The position numbers and the translations under genes are program-made. Positions 1-6,320 of a stretch of 9,339 nt of DNA are shown in pieces. Below the pieces are notes generated by a model. The model had not been told where the DNA came from. It was given only the letters and a program-made list of their open reading frames with translations, and searched no databases. The number at the start of each line of letters is the position of its first letter. Positions within the stretch are counted from its first letter, which is position 1. Location: the NCBI GenBank assembly GCA_946538875.1, contig CAMNHD010000042.1:1-9339 (forward strand), read 5' to 3'. The DNA comes from an uncultured Treponema sp. (GTDB lineage: Bacteria; Spirochaetota; Spirochaetia; Treponematales; Treponemataceae).

Positions 1-619
1 CAAGCATTCCGGCCGGAGTCAGAAAATCTATGGAAAAGTCTGCAAGGTCGCGTGCATTCACTCCAAGCACAATCTCTGCGGCAGGAGCATGTTCCTTTAC
101 ATAGGCAAGTTTTTCCAAATCGTCATTCCTGCGCAGTTCAATGAATGCAGTCAAGCCGAACCTGGAACATTCCTCCACCATGCAGAGCAGTTCATCCCTG
201 GAAAGAATGCGGGCAATCAGCAGAACCGCATCCGCACCGCAGCGGTACGACACTTCTATTTCCTGGGGATACAGCAGAAAGTCCTTGCGCAGAACAGCCG
301 CCTTTGACACGGCACCGCTCACATCCATCAAATCCTGCAGGGAGCCCTTGAAATAATTCTTCTCCGTGAGTACAGAAATTGCGGCGGCACCGGCATTCTG
401 GTAGATAAGTGCAGTCGGGGCAGCCTCAAGCCCAGGAGCAATGTCGCCTTTGGACGGAGAAGCCCGCTTGACTTCCAGGACCACCCCCTTTGCCGCAATA
501 AACGGAGCCACACCTTTTTTTATGCGGCTCTGGGGAACATCAGCCCCAAACGAAAAACCGAGCCGCTCAATGTCATTTTTTCTTTTCTCTACAATTTCAG
601 TTAAAATATCAGTACTCAT
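1..619 (-). CDS. trpC: Indole-3-glycerol phosphate synthase, partial (C-terminus beyond left edge)
   Basis: This enzyme converts 1-(2-carboxyphenylamino)-1-deoxyribulose 5-phosphate to indole-3-glycerol phosphate, the fourth step of tryptophan synthesis, in the cytoplasm. I translated the first 206 residues by hand from the ATG at 619; the frame stays open to base 1. Family landmarks are clear: LEVKRASPSKG (residues 48-58), the AISVLTEKNYFKGS strand (80-93), VLRKDFLLYPQEI (109-121), and GVNARDL (186-192). The expected catalytic residues are in place: Glu49, Lys51, Lys112, Glu161 and Asn188. The family usually has about 250-270 residues, so some 50 or more are missing, including the last phosphate-binding loops. 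A C-terminal TrpF fusion, as in E. coli, cannot be excluded. The start lies 39 bases after the trpGD stop with only a weak purine-rich ribosome site, which fits cotranscription from the trpGD promoter. Confidence 0.95.
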   Translation of the reverse strand, partial: MSTDILTEIVEKRKNDIERLGFSFGADVPQSRIKKGVAPFIAAKGVVLEVKRASPSKGDIAPGLEAAPTALIYQNAGAAAISVLTEKNYFKGSLQDLMDVSGAVSKAAVLRKDFLLYPQEIEVSYRCGADAVLLIARILSRDELLCMVEECSRFGLTAFIELRRNDDLEKLAYVKEHAPAAEIVLGVNARDLADFSIDFLTPAGML

Positions 620-658
620 CAAATTCTTCTTTCGTCACATGCAGTAACTAGTCCAATC

Positions 659-2299
659 TCAACTAGCTACAGGCACGTCAGCAGGAATCGTCTTGTCCTC
701 AGACAGCCCGTTGGAAACACGGCTCACTTCCTGAATCTTAGACATCACCAGCCCCTTGTCCAAAGCGGACAAAGCCTTGTCGTAGCCATCCTTAAGTGTA
801 CGCGCTTTTCCAGATAAATACAATACTGCACCGGCATTGAGTCCAACGGCATAGCGCAGAGTGCGGCGTCCCCTACCCTGTGCAAGTTCAAGCGCAAGGG
901 CCGCATTTTCAGCACCGCTTCCGCCGACCAATTCCCCAGGCTCAGCATCAGTGATTCCAAAGCGTGAAGGATCGATTACATAGCGGTACTCCTTTCCGTC
1001 ATCGTTAATCTGATAGACATAAGTCTCCGCGCACGGAGAGATTTCATCGTAACCGTCCTTGCTGCACACAACCATGACACGCTTGGCACCAAGCTTCTTT
1101 GCAGCCCGGGCATAGCTCTGCAGAAGGTCGGCACTGTACACGCCAAGCACCTGGTACTCGGCACCGGCAGGATTCAGCAGGGGCCCCAGAATGTTCATGA
1201 TTGTCTTTATTCCAAGAGCCTTGCGCACAGGAGCCGCAAAACGCATGGCAGAGTGATAGACAGGAGCCATAAGGAAACCAAAGCCGGTACGTTTTATCAA
1301 ATCGGCAGTCTTGGCAGGTTCGCCGTCAATCTTGATTCCAAGGGCTTCATAAAAATCAGCCGCACCAGACTTGCTGGACACAGCCCTGTTGCCATGCTTT
1401 GCCATAGTCTGACCACATGCAGCCGCAGTCAGTGCAGAGAACGAAGAAATGTTGAAGCTCCCCTTGCAGTCGCCGCCAGTTCCCACAATCTCCGCTATAC
1501 CACGTTTTTCCAAAGGAAGAGGCTTTTTCTTTTTGAGAAGCACACTCGCACAGCCAATCATTTCACTGGAAGCAGGCCCCTTGGCAGCCATTGCAGTAAG
1601 AATTGCCGCAGTCACACGCTCGTCAAGAGTTCCGTCGGTAAGATTTTCCATAAAGAGAGCAGCCTGGTCTTCTGACAAATCCCTGCGCTCCATCAGCTGG
1701 TTCAGGAATTCCGCAACAGGAAGATTCTGTCTGCGGTAGTTAAGGAAAGCACGGAAAATATCGTCACCCTGACCAGAGGCAATGCTTTCCGGATGGAACT
1801 GGACGCCTTCAATCATCAGAGTGCGGTGCCTTATGCCCATGATGTCGCCGTCAGCGGAACGGGCAGTCACTTCGAACTCAGGCGGCAGAGTCGACTCGTC
1901 AACCACAAGCGAGTGGTAGCGGGTAAAAGAAGCCTTGTTTCCCACAATGCGGAACAGTCCACGGCCGTCAAGATTCATTTCTTCAACAACACCGTGACAG
2001 ATGCGCTTTGCCTGGACAATTTTTGCCCCGAACGCCTCAGCAATCGCCTGATGACCAAGACACACGCCAAGAATCGGAACCTTGCCCGCAAAGTACTTTA
2101 TTGCTTCCTCGGAAATACCGGCATCGCACGGTTCCCCGGGGCCAGGACTCACCACCAGACGGCTCATGCCCAAAGCCTCAAGATCTTCCAAAGTGCATTC
2201 CTTTGAGCGGAGCACCCTGACTTCTTCACCGCTGAGACGCTGCAGAGCCTGAACCACATTGTATGTGAACGAATCGTAATTGTCGATGACTGCTATCAT
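659..2299 (-). CDS. trpGD: Bifunctional anthranilate synthase glutaminase / anthranilate phosphoribosyltransferase (TrpG-TrpD fusion)
   Basis: This fused protein of 546 residues has two activities. The N-terminal amidotransferase supplies ammonia to TrpE for anthranilate synthesis, and the C-terminal transferase couples anthranilate to PRPP. Residues 1-190 are a class I glutamine amidotransferase: DNYDSFTYN (6-14), the PGPG oxyanion region (52-55), the nucleophile Cys80 in GVCLGHQ, and His169 with Glu171 in QFHPES. From about residue 195 comes TrpD, with the GTGGD PRPP loop (273-277), the KHGNRAVSSKSG segment, a KTIMNILGPLLNP helix and DGYDEIS. Length and order match enterobacterial TrpGD (531 residues). 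A GTG 18 bases upstream (2317) is in frame, but the ATG at 2299 is preferred because GGAGGAG lies 6 bases before it. It is the first gene after a strong promoter and is followed by trpC. No trpE is adjacent upstream, so its TrpE partner must be encoded elsewhere or further along the operon. Confidence 0.97.
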   Translation of the reverse strand: MIAVIDNYDSFTYNVVQALQRLSGEEVRVLRSKECTLEDLEALGMSRLVVSPGPGEPCDAGISEEAIKYFAGKVPILGVCLGHQAIAEAFGAKIVQAKRICHGVVEEMNLDGRGLFRIVGNKASFTRYHSLVVDESTLPPEFEVTARSADGDIMGIRHRTLMIEGVQFHPESIASGQGDDIFRAFLNYRRQNLPVAEFLNQLMERRDLSEDQAALFMENLTDGTLDERVTAAILTAMAAKGPASSEMIGCASVLLKKKKPLPLEKRGIAEIVGTGGDCKGSFNISSFSALTAAACGQTMAKHGNRAVSSKSGAADFYEALGIKIDGEPAKTADLIKRTGFGFLMAPVYHSAMRFAAPVRKALGIKTIMNILGPLLNPAGAEYQVLGVYSADLLQSYARAAKKLGAKRVMVVCSKDGYDEISPCAETYVYQINDDGKEYRYVIDPSRFGITDAEPGELVGGSGAENAALALELAQGRGRRTLRYAVGLNAGAVLYLSGKARTLKDGYDKALSALDKGLVMSKIQEVSRVSNGLSEDKTIPADVPVAS

Positions 2300-2358
2300 A
2301 ATTTTCTCCTCCAGCACAGAACAGGACGCAGGGCAAAGATGCAGAAGCCGGTCTTATT

Positions 2359-2393
2359 GTTACTATTTATAATAACATTCTATCAATAGTAAC
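2359..2393. promoter_or_regulatory. Operator-like inverted repeat over the trp promoter -10 box
   Basis: A perfect 9-bp inverted repeat has GTTACTATT at 2359-2367 and AATAGTAAC at 2385-2393, with a 17-base spacer. The two arms are centred 26 bp apart. One arm sits in the promoter spacer, the other at or just after the predicted transcript start, and the -10 box lies between them. A bound repressor would block RNA polymerase. The sequence shares the TACTA element with the E. coli TrpR operator but is not a clear match to it, so the regulator is unknown. An RNA stem is also possible for the part that is transcribed, but the -10 location favours a DNA site. Confidence 0.5.
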
Positions 2394-2405
2394 TGTTTCT
2401 GTCAA
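2377..2405 (-). promoter_or_regulatory. Sigma70-type promoter of the trp operon
   Basis: On the minus strand a perfect -35 box TTGACA (2405-2400) is separated by exactly 17 bases from a -10 box TAGAAT (2382-2377, 5 of 6 matches). The predicted transcript start is near 2370, which gives a leader of about 70 bases before the trpGD ATG at 2299. I saw no Trp-codon-rich leader peptide and no T-box in that leader. A run of nine A residues lies just upstream of the -35 box and could act as an UP element. This is the best-matching promoter in the window. Confidence 0.75.
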
Positions 2406-2418
2406 GAGAATTCTTATA

Positions 2419-2447
2419 TTTTTTTTTGGACGGAGCCGTTTTTTTTT
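2419..2447. other. Two phased A/T tracts upstream of the trp promoter
   Basis: Two uninterrupted runs of nine T on the plus strand (2419-2427 and 2439-2447) are spaced 20 bp centre to centre, about two helical turns. They lie directly upstream of the TTGACA box. Phased A-tracts of this kind are known to curve DNA, and the proximal tract is placed like an UP element. The short ACGG/CCGT palindrome between them (2430-2439) has only a two-base loop, so I do not call it a terminator. Confidence 0.45.
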
Positions 2448-2480
2448 CAGGAACCCAATTCAGCAAAAACAAAACCCAAA

Positions 2481-2575
2481 ACCGCATTCCCCGCCATTCC
2501 GGGTTACGGCCCAGGGCCTCCATTCCTCCCGCCGGTCGGAACCGCTGCGCGGCCCTGCATGCCGGGCGTAGGCGT
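2481..2575 (-). repeat. GC-rich dispersed intergenic repeat, copy 1 (3' of pncB)
   Basis: This copy begins about 17 bases after the pncB stop and reads in the same direction as pncB. Read on the minus strand it shares with the copy at 4155-4246 the order: CCTA near the start, a GC-rich stem, CGCGCAGCG, GGAATGGAGG, a GCCG(T/G)AACCC block, CCGGAA and a closing TGCGGT. The stem in this copy is GCCC (2552-2555) with GGGC (2564-2567). No open reading frame with coding character covers it. It may serve as a 3' processing, transcription-end or protein-binding element, but its function is unknown. Confidence 0.6.
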
Positions 2576-2591
2576 GCGGGAAGTCTCCCAA

Positions 2592-4073
2592 TCAGTCCAG
2601 ATTGGAACGGATGAACTTAAGCTTCAAATCGCGCAGGTTCTGGGTGACGGACACTTTGTAGACGTGGGGATTCAATATACGCAGAAACGAAGGGTCAAGG
2701 GTCTGAATCTGACTCATCATCCGGCTGCGGCTCTGCACAAGTTCCTGATGCGGATCGGACGGCGGATTCACACGCTGACCGTCTGAAAAAACTTTTTCCA
2801 GCATGGGCACGGCTTTTGCGGCGGTAAAACTGAACTGGCGGTAGTCCACCATCGGATGCGAATAGCGGTACTCCACCCCGCCCTGAATCACCTCGTCCTC
2901 AAGCGCAAGGATGTCGGCCTGAGCCATTCCGTTTGCGTCAAACAGGCGCCACACGTTTTTTACTCCAGGATTTGTGGTCTTTGCAGGATTGTCGCTGAAC
3001 TTCATGACGGGCACCATGAGGCCTGTTTCCTTGTCCTTACGCGCGCAGAGTTTGTACACCCCGGAAAAACTGGATTCGCTTCCGCCGGTGACCATGTTGC
3101 TCCCCACACCCCACATGTCCACAGGAACATTCTGCTGCACAAGCGCCTGAATTATTTCTTCAGTAAGCTCATTGGACACAGTGATTGTGGCCTTGTCAAA
3201 ACCAGCCGCATCCAGTTCAGCGCGGACCTTTGCGGAAAGATATGCAATGTCCCCGGAGTCTAGCCGGACACCAAAGCCATATCCCTTTGCCGCAAGTTTG
3301 GCCCCGGTCCTGACTGCATTCCTGACACCGCTCCTGAGAGTGTCATAAGTGTCAATCAAAAAAACCGAGTTTTCAGGATAAAGCTCCGCGTATGAGTCAA
3401 AGGCTTCCTGCTCGCTCTCAAAGCTCATCACCCAGGAATGCGCCATTGTACCCATCACCGGAATGCCGAATCTCTTTCCCGCCAGAGTGTTGCTGGTACC
3501 GCATGCGCCCCCGATAAAACTGGCACGGCTGGCACTCATCGCTCCGTCCGCCCCCTGGGCACGTCTAAGGCCGAATTCCATGACGCTCCCCTTTTGGCTT
3601 GCGAGCCAGACACGGGCTGTTTTTGTCGCCACAAGGCTCTGGAAATTGATTGTGTTCAGCACAAGAGATTCAATTATCTGCGCCTGAATCAGGTCGGCAT
3701 GAATGCGGAGAACCGGCTCCTGCGGAAAAACAACGGAACCTTCGGGAAATGCCCAGATGTCGCCGGTAAAGCGGAACGTCTCAAGGTATTCCAGAAAACC
3801 TCCGCAAAAAATCCCGGTGCTGCGCAGAAAGTCAATGTCGCTTTTGGAAAACGCGAAGGAAGAAAGTGCGTCAAGCAGCGTGCCTAGCCCCGCACTCACA
3901 GAAAAGCCGCCGTTGAACGGATGCCGCCTGAAAAAAACGTCGAAGACCACCTGGGGGTTCCGTCCAAGCTTCCAGTAGCCCTGAGCCATGGTGAGTTCGT
4001 AAAAGTCCGTGAACAGCCCGGATGTTGCGGCCGACTGGTTCTGCATTTTGTTTTCCAACACTTTTTCTTCCAT
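2592..4073 (-). CDS. pncB: Nicotinate phosphoribosyltransferase
   Basis: This is a cytoplasmic NAD-salvage enzyme that makes nicotinate mononucleotide from nicotinate and PRPP with ATP hydrolysis (Preiss-Handler pathway). From the ATG at 4073 it has 493 residues, a normal length for the longer bacterial form. The sequence shows GLFTDFYELTMAQGYW near the N-terminus (19-34), FDVFFRRHPFNGGF (44-57), EFGLRRAQG (166-174), and GTMAHSWVMSFESE (208-221). His212 there matches the histidine that is phosphorylated during the reaction. GVRLDSGDI and a VGSNMVTGG phosphate-binding loop follow. An ATG at 4133 would add 20 residues, but it lies in the apparent promoter region and has no ribosome site. The 4073 start has AGAGG about 10 bases upstream. 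Copies of a GC-rich repeat lie on both sides of the gene. It appears to be transcribed alone. Confidence 0.95.
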   Translation of the reverse strand: MEEKVLENKMQNQSAATSGLFTDFYELTMAQGYWKLGRNPQVVFDVFFRRHPFNGGFSVSAGLGTLLDALSSFAFSKSDIDFLRSTGIFCGGFLEYLETFRFTGDIWAFPEGSVVFPQEPVLRIHADLIQAQIIESLVLNTINFQSLVATKTARVWLASQKGSVMEFGLRRAQGADGAMSASRASFIGGACGTSNTLAGKRFGIPVMGTMAHSWVMSFESEQEAFDSYAELYPENSVFLIDTYDTLRSGVRNAVRTGAKLAAKGYGFGVRLDSGDIAYLSAKVRAELDAAGFDKATITVSNELTEEIIQALVQQNVPVDMWGVGSNMVTGGSESSFSGVYKLCARKDKETGLMVPVMKFSDNPAKTTNPGVKNVWRLFDANGMAQADILALEDEVIQGGVEYRYSHPMVDYRQFSFTAAKAVPMLEKVFSDGQRVNPPSDPHQELVQSRSRMMSQIQTLDPSFLRILNPHVYKVSVTQNLRDLKLKFIRSNLD

Positions 4074-4100
4074 AATATATAAACCTCTTTTTTTTGGGAG

Positions 4101-4129
4101 AGCATACTGCATTTTCCACAAAGTATTAA
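4101..4129 (-). promoter_or_regulatory. Possible promoter of pncB
   Basis: On the minus strand TTAATA (4129-4124) and TATGCT (4106-4101) each match 4 of 6 consensus bases and are 17 bases apart. The predicted transcript start is near 4094, about 20 bases before the pncB ATG at 4073. This placement supports the 4073 start over the ATG at 4133. The match is weak and could be chance in an AT-rich stretch. Confidence 0.3.
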
Positions 4130-4154
4130 TCATCTAAAACCGTGAGTTTCCCGT

Positions 4155-4246
4155 ACCGCACCACCCGCTTTCCGGGGTTCCGGCTCCCGCCTCCATTCCT
4201 GTTCAGGAACAGGAACGCTGCGCGCCCCTCCAATCGGGGCTAGGCA
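4155..4246 (-). repeat. GC-rich dispersed intergenic repeat, copy 2
   Basis: This copy lies between the SDR gene ending at 4355 and pncB and reads in the same direction as both. It contains a GCCCC/GGGGC stem (4224-4228 with 4236-4240, loop of seven), then CGCGCAGCG, a near-perfect palindrome CCTGTT-CAGG-AACAGG (4198-4213), GGAATGGAGG, and a CCGG-N4-CCGG hairpin, ending in TGCGGT. The core matches the copies at 2481-2575 and 6835-6960. It has no coding potential. The pairing in the first stem is kept between copies 1 and 2 although the bases differ, which hints at a selected structure. Confidence 0.65.
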
Positions 4247-4270
4247 TCCCGGTGGGGGTGGCGGAACTGC

Positions 4271-4349
4271 GCACTGCTTTCGTGACATGGCACTGCTTTC
4301 GTAAGTGCGGGCTGCTTTCGTTACAGGGCACTGCTTTCGTAAGTGCGCC
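4271..4349. repeat. 19-bp tandem repeat array, four units in an alternating A-B-A-B pattern
   Basis: The decamer CTGCTTTCGT occurs at 4274, 4293, 4312 and 4331, an exact 19-bp period. The nine bases that follow alternate: units 1 and 3 continue (G/T)ACA(T/G)GGCA, and units 2 and 4 continue AAGTGCG plus two bases. The array is therefore a 38-bp unit present twice. Units 2 and 4 share an identical 20-mer (4290-4309 and 4328-4347) that contains the inverted repeat GCACT-N9-AGTGC. The array begins six bases after the stop codon of the SDR gene at 4355 and abuts the copy 2 repeat. It could be a set of protein-binding sites or serial 3' hairpins. Confidence 0.85.
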
Positions 4350-4354
4350 CAGAA

Positions 4355-5257
4355 TCAGTTACAAGGACGCTTCTTGAACAAATACGTAAAGCGCGCTACC
4401 GAATACCTGCTCACAAACCTGCTTCCATATGCCTGGATTTTCCACTTGAACGCCATCACGGAATACAGTTTTCCCCTGCGGGATTTCTTAAGACAATGCG
4501 CCACAGTTTTTTCGGCAGAAAGCCCATGAAGAACTTCCTTCCTGGCGCCCTTGGAAGCAACATTCGCAAACTCAGTGCTCACAGGTCCCGGACACAGGGC
4601 CGTCACGCGGATTCCCCTGTCCTTGAGTTCAGCAGCAAGCGCCACAGTAAAGCTCAGCACAAAAGCCTTGCATGCACCGTACACCGCAAAGTTGCCAAGC
4701 GGACTGTAAGAAGCAAGACTTGCAGTGTTGATGATTCTGCTGAACGGATCCATGTACGGGAGCGCAAATCCTGTAATTCCAGCCACACTGGTGCAGTCAA
4801 GGTCAACCATGTCCATCTCAAGCTCAGGGTCAGTGTCCGCAAATTCGCCGTAAGTGCCGAATCCCGCATTGTTCACCAGAACTGAAATTGCAAGACCGCC
4901 AGCAGCTTTTTCCGCAGCAAGCAAATCCCGCAGAGCCAGTGCTCCTTTTTTACCGCTTATATCAAGCGGCACCGCCTTGATGAGAGGAACATTCACTTTA
5001 TCTTCTCCGCCGCCAAAAACAGCGTTCAGTTCCTTCTGAATATTCTTCCGCACAGCCTCAAGTTTTTCTGCACGCCGGGCAACAATCCAAATCTCGTCAC
5101 AGGAATTGTTCATGGCCACAAGCGCCTTTTCCTTTTTACCTGCACGCTCAAGTTCCGCCGCCTTTGTCTTGAATCCCACAGACTCGTGGGCAAGCTGACG
5201 CGCAAAACACACACCCATACCGCTGGAAGCTCCAGTCACAACCGCAATTCTTTTCAT
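4355..5257 (-). CDS. Short-chain dehydrogenase/reductase (SDR) with N-terminal insertion
   Basis: This is an NAD(P)-dependent oxidoreductase of unknown substrate, with 300 residues from the ATG at 5257. The Rossmann motif TGASSGMG is at 8-15, NNAG at 129-132, the catalytic Ser at 180 or 183 in the INTASLASYS strand, and Tyr193/Lys197 in YGACK. CPGPVST at 222-228 follows. The family resembles YqjQ/DltE-type 'SDR short chain' proteins. Two features are odd. About 25 extra charged residues (roughly 26-52) separate the first helix from the strand that should follow it directly and carry the cofactor-selective ARR (60-62). The C-terminal extension after residue 260 is basic and aromatic and could contact membrane or a partner. 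A GTG two codons upstream is in frame, but the ATG has the better position relative to a -10 box. There is no good ribosome site at either. Confidence 0.88.
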   Translation of the reverse strand: MKRIAVVTGASSGMGVCFARQLAHESVGFKTKAAELERAGKKEKALVAMNNSCDEIWIVARRAEKLEAVRKNIQKELNAVFGGGEDKVNVPLIKAVPLDISGKKGALALRDLLAAEKAAGGLAISVLVNNAGFGTYGEFADTDPELEMDMVDLDCTSVAGITGFALPYMDPFSRIINTASLASYSPLGNFAVYGACKAFVLSFTVALAAELKDRGIRVTALCPGPVSTEFANVASKGARKEVLHGLSAEKTVAHCLKKSRRGKLYSVMAFKWKIQAYGSRFVSRYSVARFTYLFKKRPCN

Positions 5258-5263
5258 GCACAC

Positions 5264-5292
5264 AGTATAGCAAGTTCCCCCCTGATTGAAAA
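5264..5292 (-). promoter_or_regulatory. Possible promoter giving a leaderless SDR transcript
   Basis: On the minus strand a -10 box TATACT (5269-5264, 5 of 6) lies six bases before the ATG at 5257, so the predicted +1 falls on the A of the start codon. A poor -35 candidate TTTTCA lies 17 bases further upstream. The purine run AGGGGGG is about 17 bases from the ATG, too far for a normal ribosome site. If correct, the mRNA would have no leader. Confidence 0.4.
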
Positions 5293-5368
5293 GCCAAGGC
5301 CTGGAACATCAGAAGCTTACTGACCAAACCAGAAAGAATGACAAAATGGCGGAAGGGAGTGAACCGGG

Positions 5369-5397
5369 TTTGCAGACAACTTTGTTTGACCTATACT
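5369..5397 (+). promoter_or_regulatory. Possible promoter of the gluconate-dehydrogenase-like SDR gene
   Basis: A -10 box TATACT (5392-5397) is preceded by TTTGCA (5369-5374) with a 17-base spacer; the alternative TTGCAG gives 16. A transcript would start near 5404, leaving a leader of about 44 bases to the ATG at 5448. It is divergent from the promoter proposed at 5264-5292, and the two -10 boxes are identical. The -35 match is mediocre. Confidence 0.4.
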
Positions 5398-5447
5398 AAG
5401 GATTTGTTTTGTGCTAAAATTACCCATCATTACTAACGAGGTAATTT

Positions 5448-6221
5448 ATGAAAACTTATTTTGATTTGAAGGGACAGGTCGCTGTGGTGACTGGCTGTTC
5501 TACGGGGCTTGGTGTGCAGATGGCTAAGGCTTTGGCAAACCAGGGTGCTGCTATTGTTGCGGTTGCGCGCCGTCAGGACAAAATTGATGCCGTAGCAAAG
5601 GAAATTGCCCAAACTTACGGAGTGCAGACTCTGGCCGTCCGCTGCGACATCACGGACACCGCCGCAGTGGAAGCCGCTGTCAAGACTGTTCTTGACAAGT
5701 TCGGACGCATCGACATCCTGATTAACAATGCCGGTACCGGTGCAGTGGCTCCTGCCGAAGACATCACCGACGAGCAGTTCAACAATGAAATCAACATCGA
5801 CCTGTTCGGTTCTTTCCGCGTGGCACGCGCTGTTGCAAAGCATGCAATGATTCCCGCAAAGTACGGACGCATCATCAACATTGCTTCTATGTATGGTCTT
5901 GTGGGCAACAAGATTGCCGGCTCCACCCCTTACCATGCGGCAAAGGGCGGAGTTGTGAACATGACACGTGCGCTTGCTGCCGAGTGGGGCAAGTACAACA
6001 TCACTGTGAACTCAATCTGCCCGGGCTACTTCTACACAGACCTTACCAGGGACACTTTGAACTCTGACTTCTTCCAGCAGAATGCAAAGACAATGATTCC
6101 AGAGGAACGCTACGGAAACGAAGGCGAACTGGACACAGCCGCCATCTTCCTTGCTTCACCTAACAGCGCATACGTGACCGGCGTAGCCTTGCCGGTTGAC
6201 GGCGGTTACACCTGCATGTAA
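5448..6221 (+). CDS. Classical SDR oxidoreductase, gluconate 5-dehydrogenase / KduD-like
   Basis: This 257-residue classical SDR has the usual length for the family. The fold signatures are TGCSTGLG (15-22), D67 in the CDITD adenine-ring contact, NNAG (93-96), catalytic Ser147 in NIASMYG, Tyr162 and Lys166 in YHAAK, and the C-terminal PVDGGYT typical of the FabG/KduD branch. The closest named groups I recognise are gluconate 5-dehydrogenase and 2-dehydro-3-deoxy-D-gluconate 5-dehydrogenase, which interconvert keto and hydroxy sugar acids in the cytoplasm. FabG-like 3-oxoacyl reductase remains possible. Paired Arg41-Arg42 after the second strand suggest NADP(H). The start is well supported by GAGG six bases before ATG. 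No sugar-acid kinase, aldolase or transporter is adjacent, so the context does not fix the substrate. It is probably monocistronic, with a hairpin after it. Confidence 0.9.
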   Translation: MKTYFDLKGQVAVVTGCSTGLGVQMAKALANQGAAIVAVARRQDKIDAVAKEIAQTYGVQTLAVRCDITDTAAVEAAVKTVLDKFGRIDILINNAGTGAVAPAEDITDEQFNNEINIDLFGSFRVARAVAKHAMIPAKYGRIINIASMYGLVGNKIAGSTPYHAAKGGVVNMTRALAAEWGKYNITVNSICPGYFYTDLTRDTLNSDFFQQNAKTMIPEERYGNEGELDTAAIFLASPNSAYVTGVALPVDGGYTCM

Positions 6222-6241
6222 TCCGCACAGGCTGCTATGAC

Positions 6242-6302
6242 AAATGCCTGGAAGGCCGGAGAAATGTGCATGACGCAAAAGCTTCAGCCTGCCGGGCATT
6301 TT
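6242..6302 (+). terminator. Long hairpin after the SDR gene, possible terminator
   Basis: The arms 6242-6256 and 6287-6301 pair over 15 positions with one A-G mismatch and one G-U pair (AAATGCC near the base pairs with GGCATTT). The loop is 30 bases and the distal arm runs into TTTTG. It begins 20 bases after the SDR stop and ends 19 bases before the next ATG. The short U run makes it a weak intrinsic terminator. It could instead stabilise or partition a transcript that continues into the glycosylase gene. Confidence 0.45.
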
Positions 6303-6320
6303 GTATAGCATGGTTTCAAG

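Noticed and set aside
630..665. CTAGTT repeated near the trpGD stop and ACTAGTTA in the trpGD-trpC gap, recalling the E. coli trp operator
   Set aside because: It lacks a full palindrome, lies inside the operon without a promoter, and part of it is the coding end of trpGD, so chance is likely.
2425..2447. ACGG-AG-CCGT followed by nine T on the plus strand, resembling a terminator
   Set aside because: The stem is four pairs with a two-base loop, and no plus-strand gene precedes it.
5330..5370. GAATGACAAAATGGCGGAAGGGAG, similar to the sequence preceding repeat copy 3
   Set aside because: Only about 20 bases align loosely with 6831-6845 and none of the diagnostic core blocks follow; at best it is a remnant.
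5433..5936. 167-codon open frame on the minus strand antisense to the SDR gene
   Set aside because: It is a shadow of the KduD-like SDR coding sequence and extends past its start; it has no domain or ribosome site of note.
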